In this document: positions 55,611 through 63,918 of the stretch, piece after piece
How positions within the stretch are numbered: the first letter of the stretch is position 1
How the letters are laid out: every line of letters begins with the position of its first letter
Source of the DNA: Gammaproteobacteria bacterium
Lineage (GTDB): Bacteria; Pseudomonadota; Gammaproteobacteria; CAIRSR01
DNA: 64,000 nucleotides
Reading direction: 5' to 3'
Assembly (NCBI GenBank): GCA_963575655.1
Contig: CAUYTY010000250.1
Span: 1 to 64,000 of the forward strand
Notes under the pieces: model-generated
Databases searched by the model: none
What the model saw: only the letters and a program-made list of their open reading frames with translations
Told to the model about the DNA's origin: nothing
Made by a program: the position numbers and the translations under genes

Positions 55611-58600
55611 GTGAACAACGATTTTAGAAATCTGAAATTTCCGACCACGGACCTTATTTTCTGGTTTGCGCTGGTTGGTGTGATCGTTCTTAGTGGCGCC
55701 TATGGTTCGTATCGGTTTTTTGCCGACCGGCTGATTGGCCATGCACAAGAGGATTTGCAGGGTCTCGCCAAAATAAAAACAACACAGATCGAATCATTGT
55801 TAACTGGTTGTCATGGTAATGGAGAAGTTTTTGTCGTACGCCCCTCTGTTTGGCGGACCTTGAGTGGTATCGACGTGGCGCAAGAGAGGTTACGTCTTGA
55901 AAAAGTTATTACTGATACCATGTGGGGAGATGGCTATCGTCGGATTATCGTGGTTGATACTTCTTTACAGATCGTTGCTCCCACCTCCTCCAATCCTCTT
56001 GAATTGATTGAACGCTTGGCATTGCAGAAGGCCATGCAGACCCGAGATTTTGAATTAGTCAATCTGCATCGTACCCGTGGGGATACGATCTTCTATGGCA
56101 TTGCCCATCCGGTCTTTGCGAATGGTAATGAAAATGATACGGTGGTCGGGGCAGTTTACCTCGAAAGGGATGCCCAGCAGGATCTCTATCCATTGCTAGA
56201 ATTCCGCTCAACTTCTTCTTCGTCGATGGAGACTATTCTCATTCAACGTGAAGGTAGTGATGTCGTATTTCTGAGTCGATTACGTTTCAAGCCAGATGCC
56301 TTGCCGCTATCGTTGCGTTTGTCCGTCGATAATGCGCTCATAGGGGCATCGCTGGATGAAGAACCCGGTCTACTGAGAGGGCTCGATTATCGGGGTGTGG
56401 AAACCGTTAGGGCCATCCAACCCGTTTCCAACACTCCTTGGATCATGGTCACGAAGATCAACCGCGCCGAGATTGAGCATCCCGCCAAAATGGTAGGAAT
56501 CATCATCTTCGTGCTCGCGGTCATTTTATGGTTGTTGCTTACAAATATTTTCCGCCTATTCTGGTATCGTCGCTCATTGGGAATGGTTGTGGAACAATCG
56601 GCAATTACCAGGCGTTACGCGGCAGCACTACGAACCTCTATTGATGGTTATCTGGTCGTGGACCAATCGGGTCGCATCGTTGATAGCAATATTGCATCGA
56701 TTGAGATCACCGGTTACCAAGCAGACGAATTACTTACTTTGGGAATTGCTGACCTGGAGGTAATAGCCTCGTCCGACGAAGACTATGCTCGAATGCAACG
56801 TATTATGGTGTCCGGCAATGAGCGGTTGTTGACGCGCTGGAAACGTAAGGATGGAATGATTATTGATATTGAGGCCAGTCTCTCTTTTGCCGATGGCTAC
56901 TTTTTTGTCTTTGTCCGAGATATTACCGAACGTAAACAGGCAGAGGTAACCCTGCGTCGCCAACATGAACTGCTCGCGTGCATTGAACGATTGCAAAACC
57001 TATTTATTGGAGAAGGCGCCCCGGGCTTGATGTTTGATAGCATACTGATCGATATTCTGAAATTGACGAGCAGTGAATGTGGTTTTATTGCCGAATTAAT
57101 GACTGATGATGAGGGGCGACCACATCAACAGATGCTGGCGATCTCCAATGTTGCCCGGGATGATGACACTCGTCATTTCTACGAGCAGCATGTCCCCCCT
57201 GGATTCCATTTTGACCAATTCGACGGGTTACATTCGGCAATCATTGTTAGCAATGACGTGATTATTTTCAATAATCCCGCGCAAGATCCGCGTAATTATG
57301 GTTGTCGATTGGCAGGGCATCCGCCTTTGAATACGTTTTTGGGTCTTCCGCTACGTCGTCAGAGAGAAATTATCGGCAGCATTGGTCTGGCCAATCGTTC
57401 GGGTGGTTATGATGAGATCTTCGTCGAGTATTTGCAGCCGATTGTTGACGTGGTTTCCCAGGTTATTACTGCCTATCATAATGAACGGCATCGTTTGGAA
57501 ACGGAGGAGGCGTTGCGGCAGAGTAAGGTACGCTTTGACAGTTTGGTTAGTTGTGTCCCCGTAGGGGTCTACATATTTACCTTCCATGCCAACGGTGAGA
57601 TGGGCTTTGAATACGTTAGTCCGCGTTTCTGCCAGATCTTTGATATCAGTGAGCAATTGGCGTTAGATAATTTTAACAACGTCTTCTCTATTGTTCACCC
57701 TGATGATCTCGATAGTTTGACACGTTCTAATATGGAGGCGCGTGAGACACTGGTGCCCTATCGCTGGGAGGGGCGCTTTGTTATTCGCGGGGAGACTCAT
57801 TATCTTCGTATTGAATCCGATCCGACACCGTTGATGGATGGTGGGAGTCGTTGGAACGGGGTCGTTGTCGATATCAGCGACCGCAAACATAGCGAAGAAG
57901 AATTGGCGCGATCGAATGCTGAGCTAGCACAATTTGCTTATGTGGCCTCTCATGACTTGCGTCAACCACTGCGTACGATTAGTAGCTATCTTGCATTGCT
58001 CCAACAGAAACTTGCGGCCAATTTGGATGAGGATAGCGTGCTCTATATGGAGTTTTGCATCGAGGGGGCCAAACGGATGGATGCCCTTATTCTCGGCCTG
58101 CTTGAATATTCGCGTGTGGGACGAATGGAACAGGCACCGGAGATCATCGCATTGCATGATGTCATTGCTTTGGCGCTCGGGAATCTTGAGCTTTCCGTTG
58201 CAGAAGCCGCAGCAGATATCACTGTGGCAGAGGAACTACCCTCGATTGTTGGTTATCCTAGCGAATTGACGCGACTATTTCAGAATTTGATTGGCAATTC
58301 GATTAATTACCGAGCAAGGCATCGGCCACTCGGTATCAATATTGGTTGGCGTGACGAGGGAAACGATTATGTGATCTGGGTCCGTGACAATGGTGTCGGG
58401 ATTGCCCTCAAGGATTTTGAGCGTGCCTTTGGTATCTTTCAGCGTTTGGTCAGTCATAATCATGAAGGTACTGGAATTGGTTTGGCCATTTGTCGCAAAG
58501 TCGTTGAGCACCATGGTGGACGCATCTGGATTGAATCCGTTCTGGGTGAGGGAAGTTCGTTCCTAATGACCTTTCCCAAGGCAAGTGTGGCATCTCCGAC

Positions 58601-58637
58601 TGGCACCAGCGGAGAATTATCGTTAGGGAGTAACTAA
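55611..58637 (+). CDS. membrane sensor histidine kinase with PAS and GAF domains
   Basis: 1008 residues. Two membrane segments (about 15-37 and 298-322) flank a periplasmic, cache-like domain. In the cytoplasm come a PAS domain (ALRTSIDGYLVVDQSGRIVD; ends DITERKQAEVTL), a GAF domain (about 460-640, LLACIERLQNLFIGEGAPGL), a second PAS/PAC (ends DISDRKHSEEEL), a HisKA domain with phospho-acceptor His in FAYVASHDLRQPLRTIS, and an ATPase domain (NLIGNSINYRA, WVRDNGVGIALKDFERAFGI, GTGIGLAICRKVV). The kinase core is of the phytochrome-associated type. I prefer the GTG at 55611 because GAAGAG lies about five bases upstream. The stop overlaps the next start as TAATG. Confidence 0.93.
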   Translation: MNNDFRNLKFPTTDLIFWFALVGVIVLSGAYGSYRFFADRLIGHAQEDLQGLAKIKTTQIESLLTGCHGNGEVFVVRPSVWRTLSGIDVAQERLRLEKVITDTMWGDGYRRIIVVDTSLQIVAPTSSNPLELIERLALQKAMQTRDFELVNLHRTRGDTIFYGIAHPVFANGNENDTVVGAVYLERDAQQDLYPLLEFRSTSSSSMETILIQREGSDVVFLSRLRFKPDALPLSLRLSVDNALIGASLDEEPGLLRGLDYRGVETVRAIQPVSNTPWIMVTKINRAEIEHPAKMVGIIIFVLAVILWLLLTNIFRLFWYRRSLGMVVEQSAITRRYAAALRTSIDGYLVVDQSGRIVDSNIASIEITGYQADELLTLGIADLEVIASSDEDYARMQRIMVSGNERLLTRWKRKDGMIIDIEASLSFADGYFFVFVRDITERKQAEVTLRRQHELLACIERLQNLFIGEGAPGLMFDSILIDILKLTSSECGFIAELMTDDEGRPHQQMLAISNVARDDDTRHFYEQHVPPGFHFDQFDGLHSAIIVSNDVIIFNNPAQDPRNYGCRLAGHPPLNTFLGLPLRRQREIIGSIGLANRSGGYDEIFVEYLQPIVDVVSQVITAYHNERHRLETEEALRQSKVRFDSLVSCVPVGVYIFTFHANGEMGFEYVSPRFCQIFDISEQLALDNFNNVFSIVHPDDLDSLTRSNMEARETLVPYRWEGRFVIRGETHYLRIESDPTPLMDGGSRWNGVVVDISDRKHSEEELARSNAELAQFAYVASHDLRQPLRTISSYLALLQQKLAANLDEDSVLYMEFCIEGAKRMDALILGLLEYSRVGRMEQAPEIIALHDVIALALGNLELSVAEAAADITVAEELPSIVGYPSELTRLFQNLIGNSINYRARHRPLGINIGWRDEGNDYVIWVRDNGVGIALKDFERAFGIFQRLVSHNHEGTGIGLAICRKVVEHHGGRIWIESVLGEGSSFLMTFPKASVASPTGTSGELSLGSN

Positions 58638-59830
58638 TGTCCGAGATTTTCGCTTCTGTCGTGAGAGACTACATGCCACACGGTATGTGTCTATTGTGGG
58701 ATCCGTGGTTGCTCGGGCTGCATGTCGCATCCGATTTGGTGATCGCAACCGCTTATTTCTCAATCCCCATTGCATTGGGTTACTTCGCCTACCGTCGACG
58801 AGATCTACAGTTCCGGTGGTTGTTTGTCCTATTTGGGGTCTTCATCATGTCCTGTGGTACGACTCATATCTTGGGCGTGTGGATCCTGTGGCATCCTGCC
58901 TATTGGTTGGATGGATTGATTAAGGCAATTACTGCGCTAACCTCTTTGGTGACGGCTATTATTTTGTGGCCACTCATTCCCCGTGCGTTAGCTCTACCCA
59001 GTCCGGCCGATCTCGCTCAGGCAAATACCAAGCTGAAAGAGGAGATCAACGAACGGAAAATTATCGAGACTGCATTACGTAAAAGCGAGCAACGGCTACG
59101 TTTGCTCCTGGATTCGGTGGGGGAGGGAATCTTTGGTGTGGATCAAGTCGGACAGGTAACTTTTGTTAATCCGATGGCGATGCGTATGCTCAAAAGATCC
59201 GAGGAAGAGATAATTGGGTACCATTCTCATGGTTTATTTCACCGTTTACATGCGAATGGTTCATTCTATTCACCTGAGGATTGTCCCGTTCATGCCGCTT
59301 TGATGGATGGAGAGGCCCGTGGTGTGAATGGAGAGGTTTTTTGGTTGCCAGATGGGAGCAACTTCCCCGTTGAATATGTCTCCAATCCAATCAAGGATGG
59401 TGATGTCGTGCTGGGTGCTGTTGTCGTGTTCCGCGATATCTCAGAACGGTTGGCGATTGAGCAGTCGTTGCGTCGCGAGCGTGATTTTACCAAAGCGGTT
59501 ATTGACGGACTTCCAGGAGTTTTTTATGTCGTTACTCCTGAGGGTTTATTTGATCTATGGAATAGCGAGTTAGAAACGGTCACAGGGTATTCCGCCGAGG
59601 AAATTGGCGGGATGAGTCCACTCGATTTTTTCAGGAATGAAGAAAAGACATTGATTGCTGGTGCGATAGCACAAGTATTTGCCGAGGGAGTACGCAATGT
59701 CGAGGCATCGTTAGTGACTAAACGCGGTAGCGCCCTGGCTTATTATTTCACGGGGCGGCGATTGGGGGGGGGGGGGATACTGCCCGGTTGGTTGGTGTGG
59801 GTATTGATATCTCAGAACGGCGTCAATTAG
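58637..59830 (+). CDS. ethylene-receptor-like (ETR1-type) sensor kinase, N-terminal part before poly-G frameshift
   Basis: The first 100 residues hold three membrane helices matching the copper-containing ethylene-binding domain of ETR1. ASDLVIATAYFSIP and FIMSCGTTHIL give Asp33, Tyr40, Ile70, Cys73 and His77, each exactly eight positions after ETR1 Asp25, Tyr32, Ile62, Cys65 and His69. Two PAS domains follow (LLLDSVGEGIFGVDQVGQVT; VIDGLPGVFYVVTPEGLFDL). The frame then meets a run of 13 G (59764-59776), runs out of frame and stops at 59830. The kinase domain continues in the next frame (59788-60534). With 11 or 14 G the protein would be one chain (632 residues with 14 G). AGGGAG lies six bases before the ATG, which overlaps the previous stop. 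Confidence 0.9.
   Translation: MSEIFASVVRDYMPHGMCLLWDPWLLGLHVASDLVIATAYFSIPIALGYFAYRRRDLQFRWLFVLFGVFIMSCGTTHILGVWILWHPAYWLDGLIKAITALTSLVTAIILWPLIPRALALPSPADLAQANTKLKEEINERKIIETALRKSEQRLRLLLDSVGEGIFGVDQVGQVTFVNPMAMRMLKRSEEEIIGYHSHGLFHRLHANGSFYSPEDCPVHAALMDGEARGVNGEVFWLPDGSNFPVEYVSNPIKDGDVVLGAVVVFRDISERLAIEQSLRRERDFTKAVIDGLPGVFYVVTPEGLFDLWNSELETVTGYSAEEIGGMSPLDFFRNEEKTLIAGAIAQVFAEGVRNVEASLVTKRGSALAYYFTGRRLGGGGILPGWLVWVLISQNGVN
59764..59776 (+). other. homopolymer run of 13 G inside a sensor-kinase gene
   Basis: Thirteen consecutive G follow ATT in the frame GRRLGGGG. The length determines whether the kinase core is translated. Such tracts are typical slipped-strand contingency sites and also typical sequencing-error sites. 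Confidence 0.9.
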
Positions 59831-60534
59831 AGCGTGCGCTCCGTCAATCCAATCAGGAATTGGAACGATTCGCTGATGTGTCGGCCCATCATCTAATGGA
59901 ACCTGCGCGTCGGCTTGCGACTTTTTCTCAAAGGCTGAGGGTAAATCTTGCTGGACGAGTTGATGACCCTGATGCGCTGCTCTCGCTGGATTTTATTGAG
60001 GATCAGGCGCAGCGCTTACGAGTCTTGCTCCGCGATATTCAGCTCTATCTTGTGGCAGATCGAACGCTGGGAGAGACTGAGGCGGTGGACGCGGATCGTA
60101 TCGTTCACGCAGTGGTCGAGCAGATGGCCGAACCCATCCGAGAGGCGGGCGCAACTATAACGCTGGAAAAACTGCCGCCGGCCTTGATCGATGCCCCGCG
60201 CCTCTCTAATCTCTTCAGCATTTTGTTAGAAAATGCTTTGCAGTATCGTTGTACTGATCTACCCTCTGCCATTCGAATTGAGGGCAGTGAGATCAACTGT
60301 GTTGTCCAATACCGAGTTATCGATAATGGTTGCGGGATTCCTGCGCAGTATCGAGAGCGAGTATACCAAGTGTTTGAACGTCTTCATCCCGGATCCAATC
60401 AAGATAGTACCGGCATCGGTCTTTCTATTGTCCGTCGCATTGTTACCACCCGTGATGGACGGACCTGGATCGAGGAAACGCCAGGGGGCGGAACAACGGT
60501 TATTATTGAATTGCCAGCAGGAGCGTCATTATAA
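59788..60534 (+). CDS. histidine kinase core of the ETR1-like sensor, out of frame with its N-terminus
   Basis: Continuation of the 58637 sensor after the poly-G tract. It covers the end of a PAS/PAC (VGVGIDISERRQLERAL), a HisKA-like helix pair with the likely phospho-acceptor in FADVSAHHLMEPARR, and an ATPase domain (LFSILLENALQYR, VIDNGCGIPAQYRERVYQVF, STGIGLSIVRRIV). An ATG/GTG-like start exists near 59788 but no good ribosome site, so separate translation is doubtful. The stop overlaps the response-regulator start (TAATG). Confidence 0.85.
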   Translation: MVGVGIDISERRQLERALRQSNQELERFADVSAHHLMEPARRLATFSQRLRVNLAGRVDDPDALLSLDFIEDQAQRLRVLLRDIQLYLVADRTLGETEAVDADRIVHAVVEQMAEPIREAGATITLEKLPPALIDAPRLSNLFSILLENALQYRCTDLPSAIRIEGSEINCVVQYRVIDNGCGIPAQYRERVYQVFERLHPGSNQDSTGIGLSIVRRIVTTRDGRTWIEETPGGGTTVIIELPAGASL

Positions 60535-60983
60535 TGAAATATTCGATTTCGCCATTTGTTGTTTTACTTGTGGAAGACCAGCTTGCCGATGCGCATTTGG
60601 TCCGTGTAGCATTAAGGGAAAATCGTATTTTAACTGACTTGCATCATGTCTTTGATGGAGTGGAAGCCTTGGAGTTTTTACATCGACAGGGTGAGCGTTA
60701 CAAAAATGTGCCACGACCGGATCTCATCCTGCTCGATCTCAATATGCCGAGGATGAATGGCCAGGAATTTCTTACAGAGATTAAGAAACAAGAGGCATTT
60801 AGCGCTATTCCGGTCGTGGTGATGACTACCTCGGAGGTCGAGCGGGACGTGGTAGCGTCCTATCGATTGGGTGCGGCTGGTTTTATCGTTAAACCAGTAG
60901 ACATTGCTCAGTTCATGGCTACCGTGAGAAAATTGGAAGACTATTGGTGTACTGTAGTCCGACTTCCAAAAAAGGTAGATTGA
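60534..60983 (+). CDS. CheY/Rcp1-like single-domain response regulator
   Basis: 149 residues, receiver domain only. Acidic pocket Glu14-Asp15 (VVLLVEDQLADA), phospho-acceptor Asp68 (DLILLDLNMPRMNG), Thr/Ser switch in VVVMTTSEVE, and the conserved lysine in GAAGFIVKPVD. The extended loop before the Asp and the short form match Rcp1, the partner of phytochrome-type kinases, as expected from the two upstream kinases with similar cores. The gene starts on the kinase stop codon, with GGAG ten bases upstream. No output domain, so it must act by protein contact or phosphotransfer. Confidence 0.94.
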   Translation: MKYSISPFVVLLVEDQLADAHLVRVALRENRILTDLHHVFDGVEALEFLHRQGERYKNVPRPDLILLDLNMPRMNGQEFLTEIKKQEAFSAIPVVVMTTSEVERDVVASYRLGAAGFIVKPVDIAQFMATVRKLEDYWCTVVRLPKKVD

Positions 60984-61062
60984 TCTGGGGCGCAATAGAA
61001 AAAACACGGATTGTTGGTGTGTGTCTGCTCAATTCAAGTTGTTACCTGTGATTCAATTCGGT

Positions 61063-61093
61063 CGTCATTTCGGCAGGGATTGCCGGAATGACG
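61063..61093. repeat. short hairpin of the GTCATTCCGGC type
   Basis: GTCATTTCGGCA and TGCCGGAATGAC form a 12-bp stem around a short loop, 80 bases after the response-regulator stop. It may act as a terminator without a T-run, or be a dispersed repeat. The gap 60984-61271 has no gene. Confidence 0.6.
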
Positions 61094-61271
61094 AACCAAT
61101 GGGTTGTAAATAACCGATTGGTATTTAATAGGCCTGAGGCATTGGCGAGAATCCTAAACTTCAGCCCTGTCTCTTTCTCCTTAGCGATAAAGGGAGGAAA
61201 TTTTTGTCTGTTTCGTCCGATAGAGGTATATTTACACACAGATAGTGTGGTGTGGCTAGACGATCGAGGAT

Positions 61272-62336
61272 ATGGCAAAAACTGAATTGAAACTGTGTCT
61301 GGGGGCGCCATCGCGTGTGGATGGACGATCTGGGCACCTGTGGTTTCCAACCCTTCATCCCTTAGGGGGGGAGGGGGTTCTCTGTATCGCGGCGGTCACC
61401 TCCGATCGGCCCCAGGGTGTGTGGCCGGCTGCCGCCTATTGGTCCCGAGATAGTGGTTCTTCTTGGCAGAAAGTCCCCGAGGTTATCCACTATGCCTTGG
61501 CCTCGATCTTGATCAAACCGGGGGACCTTTTATTGCTGCCCTACGAGCTTGCCCCTGCCTCGTGTGTAGATCATTGCAGTGCTACAGCGCAGGGAACTCG
61601 TCTCATTCTCAAAGATAGCGGTACCGTTACCGCAACCCCGCAGCAGGTGCAATTCGATAATTTCCCCCGAGATATCGCAATTCATTCCCACGGCGGGTTG
61701 CGCATGGTGACCGGTGGCAATGTGCTCGGTCTGGCAGATGGTTCTCTATTTACCACGCTGTATGGCCGATTCATCGGGGAGGAGCGCTATTCGCTATTGG
61801 GAATGGTGAGTCACGATAATGGTTACCATTGGTCGTTTCGGGCACAGCTCGCCGACGGTTGGGACCTCCCCAATAGTCCAGAAGGACCTAGCGAATCCGC
61901 CACCATTACCGGCACTGATGGAAGATTACTTTGTCTTTATCGAGTGGGTAGTGGGGCAGGCCGGAGCTACTATCGCAGCGAAAGTACCGATGATGGCTAT
62001 CACTGGAGTTCGCCACGTCCGGTATTGTGTGTGGGGTCGGTTAAACCCCAATTGATCAGTCTTGAAAACGGTACCCTACTTTTAACAGGGGGCCGACCTG
62101 GTTTGACTTTGTGGATTTCCCACGATGATGGCTTGGTCTGGCGTTCTTTCGATTTGGTGGCCCACCACAATGCCACGATGAGCGATCCTACCCAGTACTT
62201 CAAGGAGCCTTCGGCAAAGCCCAGCATAACTACCAGTTATAGTGCGCTCTGTCCGTTGGGTCCCAAAACGGCATTGGTGTGTTACGACCGGTTGGGTAAT
62301 GGTTGGGGGGGGGGCTCCTGGTCCCCATGGAACTGA
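61272..62336 (+). CDS. sialidase-like BNR-repeat protein, 3' end shifted by a poly-G tract
   Basis: 354 residues predicted to form a six-bladed beta-propeller. Four Asp-box motifs of form SxDxGxxW are visible: SRDSGSSW, SHDNGYHW, STDDGYHW and SHDDGLVW. An RxxxxxxS start (RSGHLWFPTLHP) and several Arg residues suit exo-alpha-sialidases, but the FRIP motif and the arginine triad cannot be confirmed by eye. No signal peptide. The last residues GWGGGSWSPWN come from a frame entered at a run of 10 G (62305-62314). With 9 or 12 G the frame reads GAPGPHGTEDVIYCLRVDIV and ends at 62418, which looks like the true terminus (final strand). The ribosome site is weak. Confidence 0.85.
   Translation: MAKTELKLCLGAPSRVDGRSGHLWFPTLHPLGGEGVLCIAAVTSDRPQGVWPAAAYWSRDSGSSWQKVPEVIHYALASILIKPGDLLLLPYELAPASCVDHCSATAQGTRLILKDSGTVTATPQQVQFDNFPRDIAIHSHGGLRMVTGGNVLGLADGSLFTTLYGRFIGEERYSLLGMVSHDNGYHWSFRAQLADGWDLPNSPEGPSESATITGTDGRLLCLYRVGSGAGRSYYRSESTDDGYHWSSPRPVLCVGSVKPQLISLENGTLLLTGGRPGLTLWISHDDGLVWRSFDLVAHHNATMSDPTQYFKEPSAKPSITTSYSALCPLGPKTALVCYDRLGNGWGGGSWSPWN
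62305..62314 (+). other. homopolymer run of 10 G near the 3' end of the sialidase-like gene
   Basis: Ten G after GGTT. The present length removes about 35 residues of plausible C-terminus; one fewer or two more G restores it. Confidence 0.85.
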
Positions 62337-62437
62337 AGATGTGATTTACTGTCTGCGGGTGGATATTGTGTCCTCCCTTACTACCGGTGAGCATAATTCC
62401 TCAAGTGAATACAGATGAATAAATGGAGATAACTATA

Positions 62438-63382
62438 ATGTTGGCGATACTAAAATTTTTCTTCACACAAAAAGAAACGCTCCTGGGAATACTGCTGGGA
62501 TTGATGTTGGGAGTGGAGGCCCGTGGCGAAACAACTGGGGAACTATTATGGCCATTGATAACAGAAAACAAGCCCCAAGGCTCTCAATTAATTTCCGAGA
62601 CACCAAGCATCCCTCCACCTGCTCCGTCTTCTCCATCACTAGAGCGGTTGTCGTTTGAACCGGAAATGGTACTGATCCCCGCAGGAAGTTTTATGATGGG
62701 CTCGCCACCCAGCGAAAAGGGTCGTGATTCTGATGAAGAACCAGTTCACCTTGTGCAGATAGCGGCCTTTGAGATGGGCAGGTACGAGGTGACCTTTGCG
62801 CAATGGGATGTGTGTGCGGATGATGATGGTTGTAGCTATAAACCTAATGATAATGGTTGGGGACGTGGCAACCAACCCATCATTGGCGTTTCCTGGAATT
62901 ATGCTCAAGAATATGTGAATTGGTTGAGTCGTAAAACAGGTAAGCATTACCGATTACCGACCGAGGCTGAGTGGGAGTATGCCGCGCGCGCTGGGACTAC
63001 CTCGCCCTATTGGTGGGGTAACCAGGCCAGCCATGAAAGTGCGAATTATGGAAAGGATAAGTGTTGTGATGGGTTAGCGATTGGAAGGGATCAGTGGCAA
63101 TATACGGCGCCGGTAGGCTCGTTTAGTCCCAATCGCTGGGGGCTGTATGACACGGCGGGAAATGTCTGGGAATGGACGTGTTCCATCCATAAAGATCGCT
63201 ATGACGGTTCAGAACAGCGTTGTGATGATGGTAAGGATTTCTCGAAAGAACCGCGAGTAATTCGTGGTGGTTCCTGGTTCGATACCCCCGAAAATATTCG
63301 CGCAGCGGTCCATGATTGGCTTACCCCTGATTACCGAGATGTTAATACTGGTTTTCGCGTCGCTAGAATGTTGATACCTTAG
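62438..63382 (+). CDS. exported FGE/SUMF1-fold protein
   Basis: 314 residues from the ATG at 62438, which has GGAG nine bases upstream (another ATG at 62423 overlaps that site). An N-terminal hydrophobic segment (LLGILLGLMLGVEARG) suggests export or anchoring; a proline-rich linker follows (SIPPPAPSSPSL). The FGE-sulfatase domain has EMVLIPAGSFMMGSPPSEKG, MGRYEVTFAQWDVCADDDGC, YRLPTEAEWEYAARAG, GLYDTAGNVWEWT and RVIRGGSWFDTPENIRAAVH...NTGFRVARM. The catalytic cysteine pair of sulfatase-modifying FGE is absent. Several extra cysteines (CADDDGC, CC) suit a disulphide-bonded exported protein. A related fold is at 34750. Confidence 0.9.
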   Translation: MLAILKFFFTQKETLLGILLGLMLGVEARGETTGELLWPLITENKPQGSQLISETPSIPPPAPSSPSLERLSFEPEMVLIPAGSFMMGSPPSEKGRDSDEEPVHLVQIAAFEMGRYEVTFAQWDVCADDDGCSYKPNDNGWGRGNQPIIGVSWNYAQEYVNWLSRKTGKHYRLPTEAEWEYAARAGTTSPYWWGNQASHESANYGKDKCCDGLAIGRDQWQYTAPVGSFSPNRWGLYDTAGNVWEWTCSIHKDRYDGSEQRCDDGKDFSKEPRVIRGGSWFDTPENIRAAVHDWLTPDYRDVNTGFRVARMLIP

Positions 63383-63420
63383 AACCGAGAATTTTATAAT
63401 TTGTGCAATTGTAGGTAGGG

Positions 63421-63575
63421 ACCCGAATGCAGTGAGGAATAGACCGCATTATTCGCACTGTATTCAACCAGCGATGGTCATGCCATGGTTGTACACCAAA
63501 ATCAGAGAAATACATATTGTGCTAAAACATAGTCACTCGATTGATGTGGTTCGTTCCTCACTGTATCCTACGCGG
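63421..63575. repeat. family B repeats as a facing pair
   Basis: CGAATGCAGTGAGGAATAGA at the left and GGTTCGTTCCTCACTGTATCC at the right form an inverted pair like that at 52730-52900. Confidence 0.7.
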
Positions 63576-63587
63576 GTTTGAGCTAAC

Positions 63588-63680
63588 TAACGCAAGTTGC
63601 CACCTATTCGGTGAGAAACGAAAAGGCCTCTCTCCCTCCGGGAGGGGGGAGAAAATGGCGCTAGGTGGCGACTTGAGTTT
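63588..63680. repeat. family A palindromic repeat, short form, diverged
   Basis: TAACGCAAGTTGCCACCTA at the left, CTAGGTGGCGACTTGAGTTT at the right, with CGGTGAGAAACGAAAAGGCC and CTCCCTCCGGGAGGG inside. Confidence 0.82.
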
Positions 63681-63689
63681 GTTAGTCTG

Positions 63690-63810
63690 GAAGAACTTAG
63701 GCCATACTACCTTCCATGAATACGCAGCAAATTACCTTGATGAGGTGCTACGTTACACTCCGGAAAACCAGGACTTTCGGGGCGTGCGAGAAATTATGCG
63801 CAAGAAATAG
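63690..63810 (+). other. coding-like fragment after a repeat, possibly a gene remnant
   Basis: The open frame reads HTTFHEYAANYLDEVLRYTP and ends MRKK before a stop. Its upstream part runs through two repeats and is not credible coding sequence. It may be the tail of a gene whose front was lost, but I cannot name it. Confidence 0.25.
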
Positions 63811-63918
63811 AATGTTTCTAGAAGTTGTTCGTCCTTTCCCGTTGGGGGCGGGAGGGATTATGTTTTTCGGTTTCATCCTGACCTAGATTGCTACCTGCAC
63901 AATAAGTGGAAGTCTATG

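Larger units (their letters stand above)
63383..63918. other. gene-poor region with two repeats
   Basis: About 535 bases holding a facing pair of family B repeats, a family A repeat and a short coding-like stretch (63690-63810). No complete gene is convincing. Confidence 0.6.

Noticed and set aside
63541-63810. Open frame of 89 codons near the right end
   Set aside because: Its first two thirds are translated repeats (families B and A), so it is not accepted as a gene; only the last part might be a remnant.
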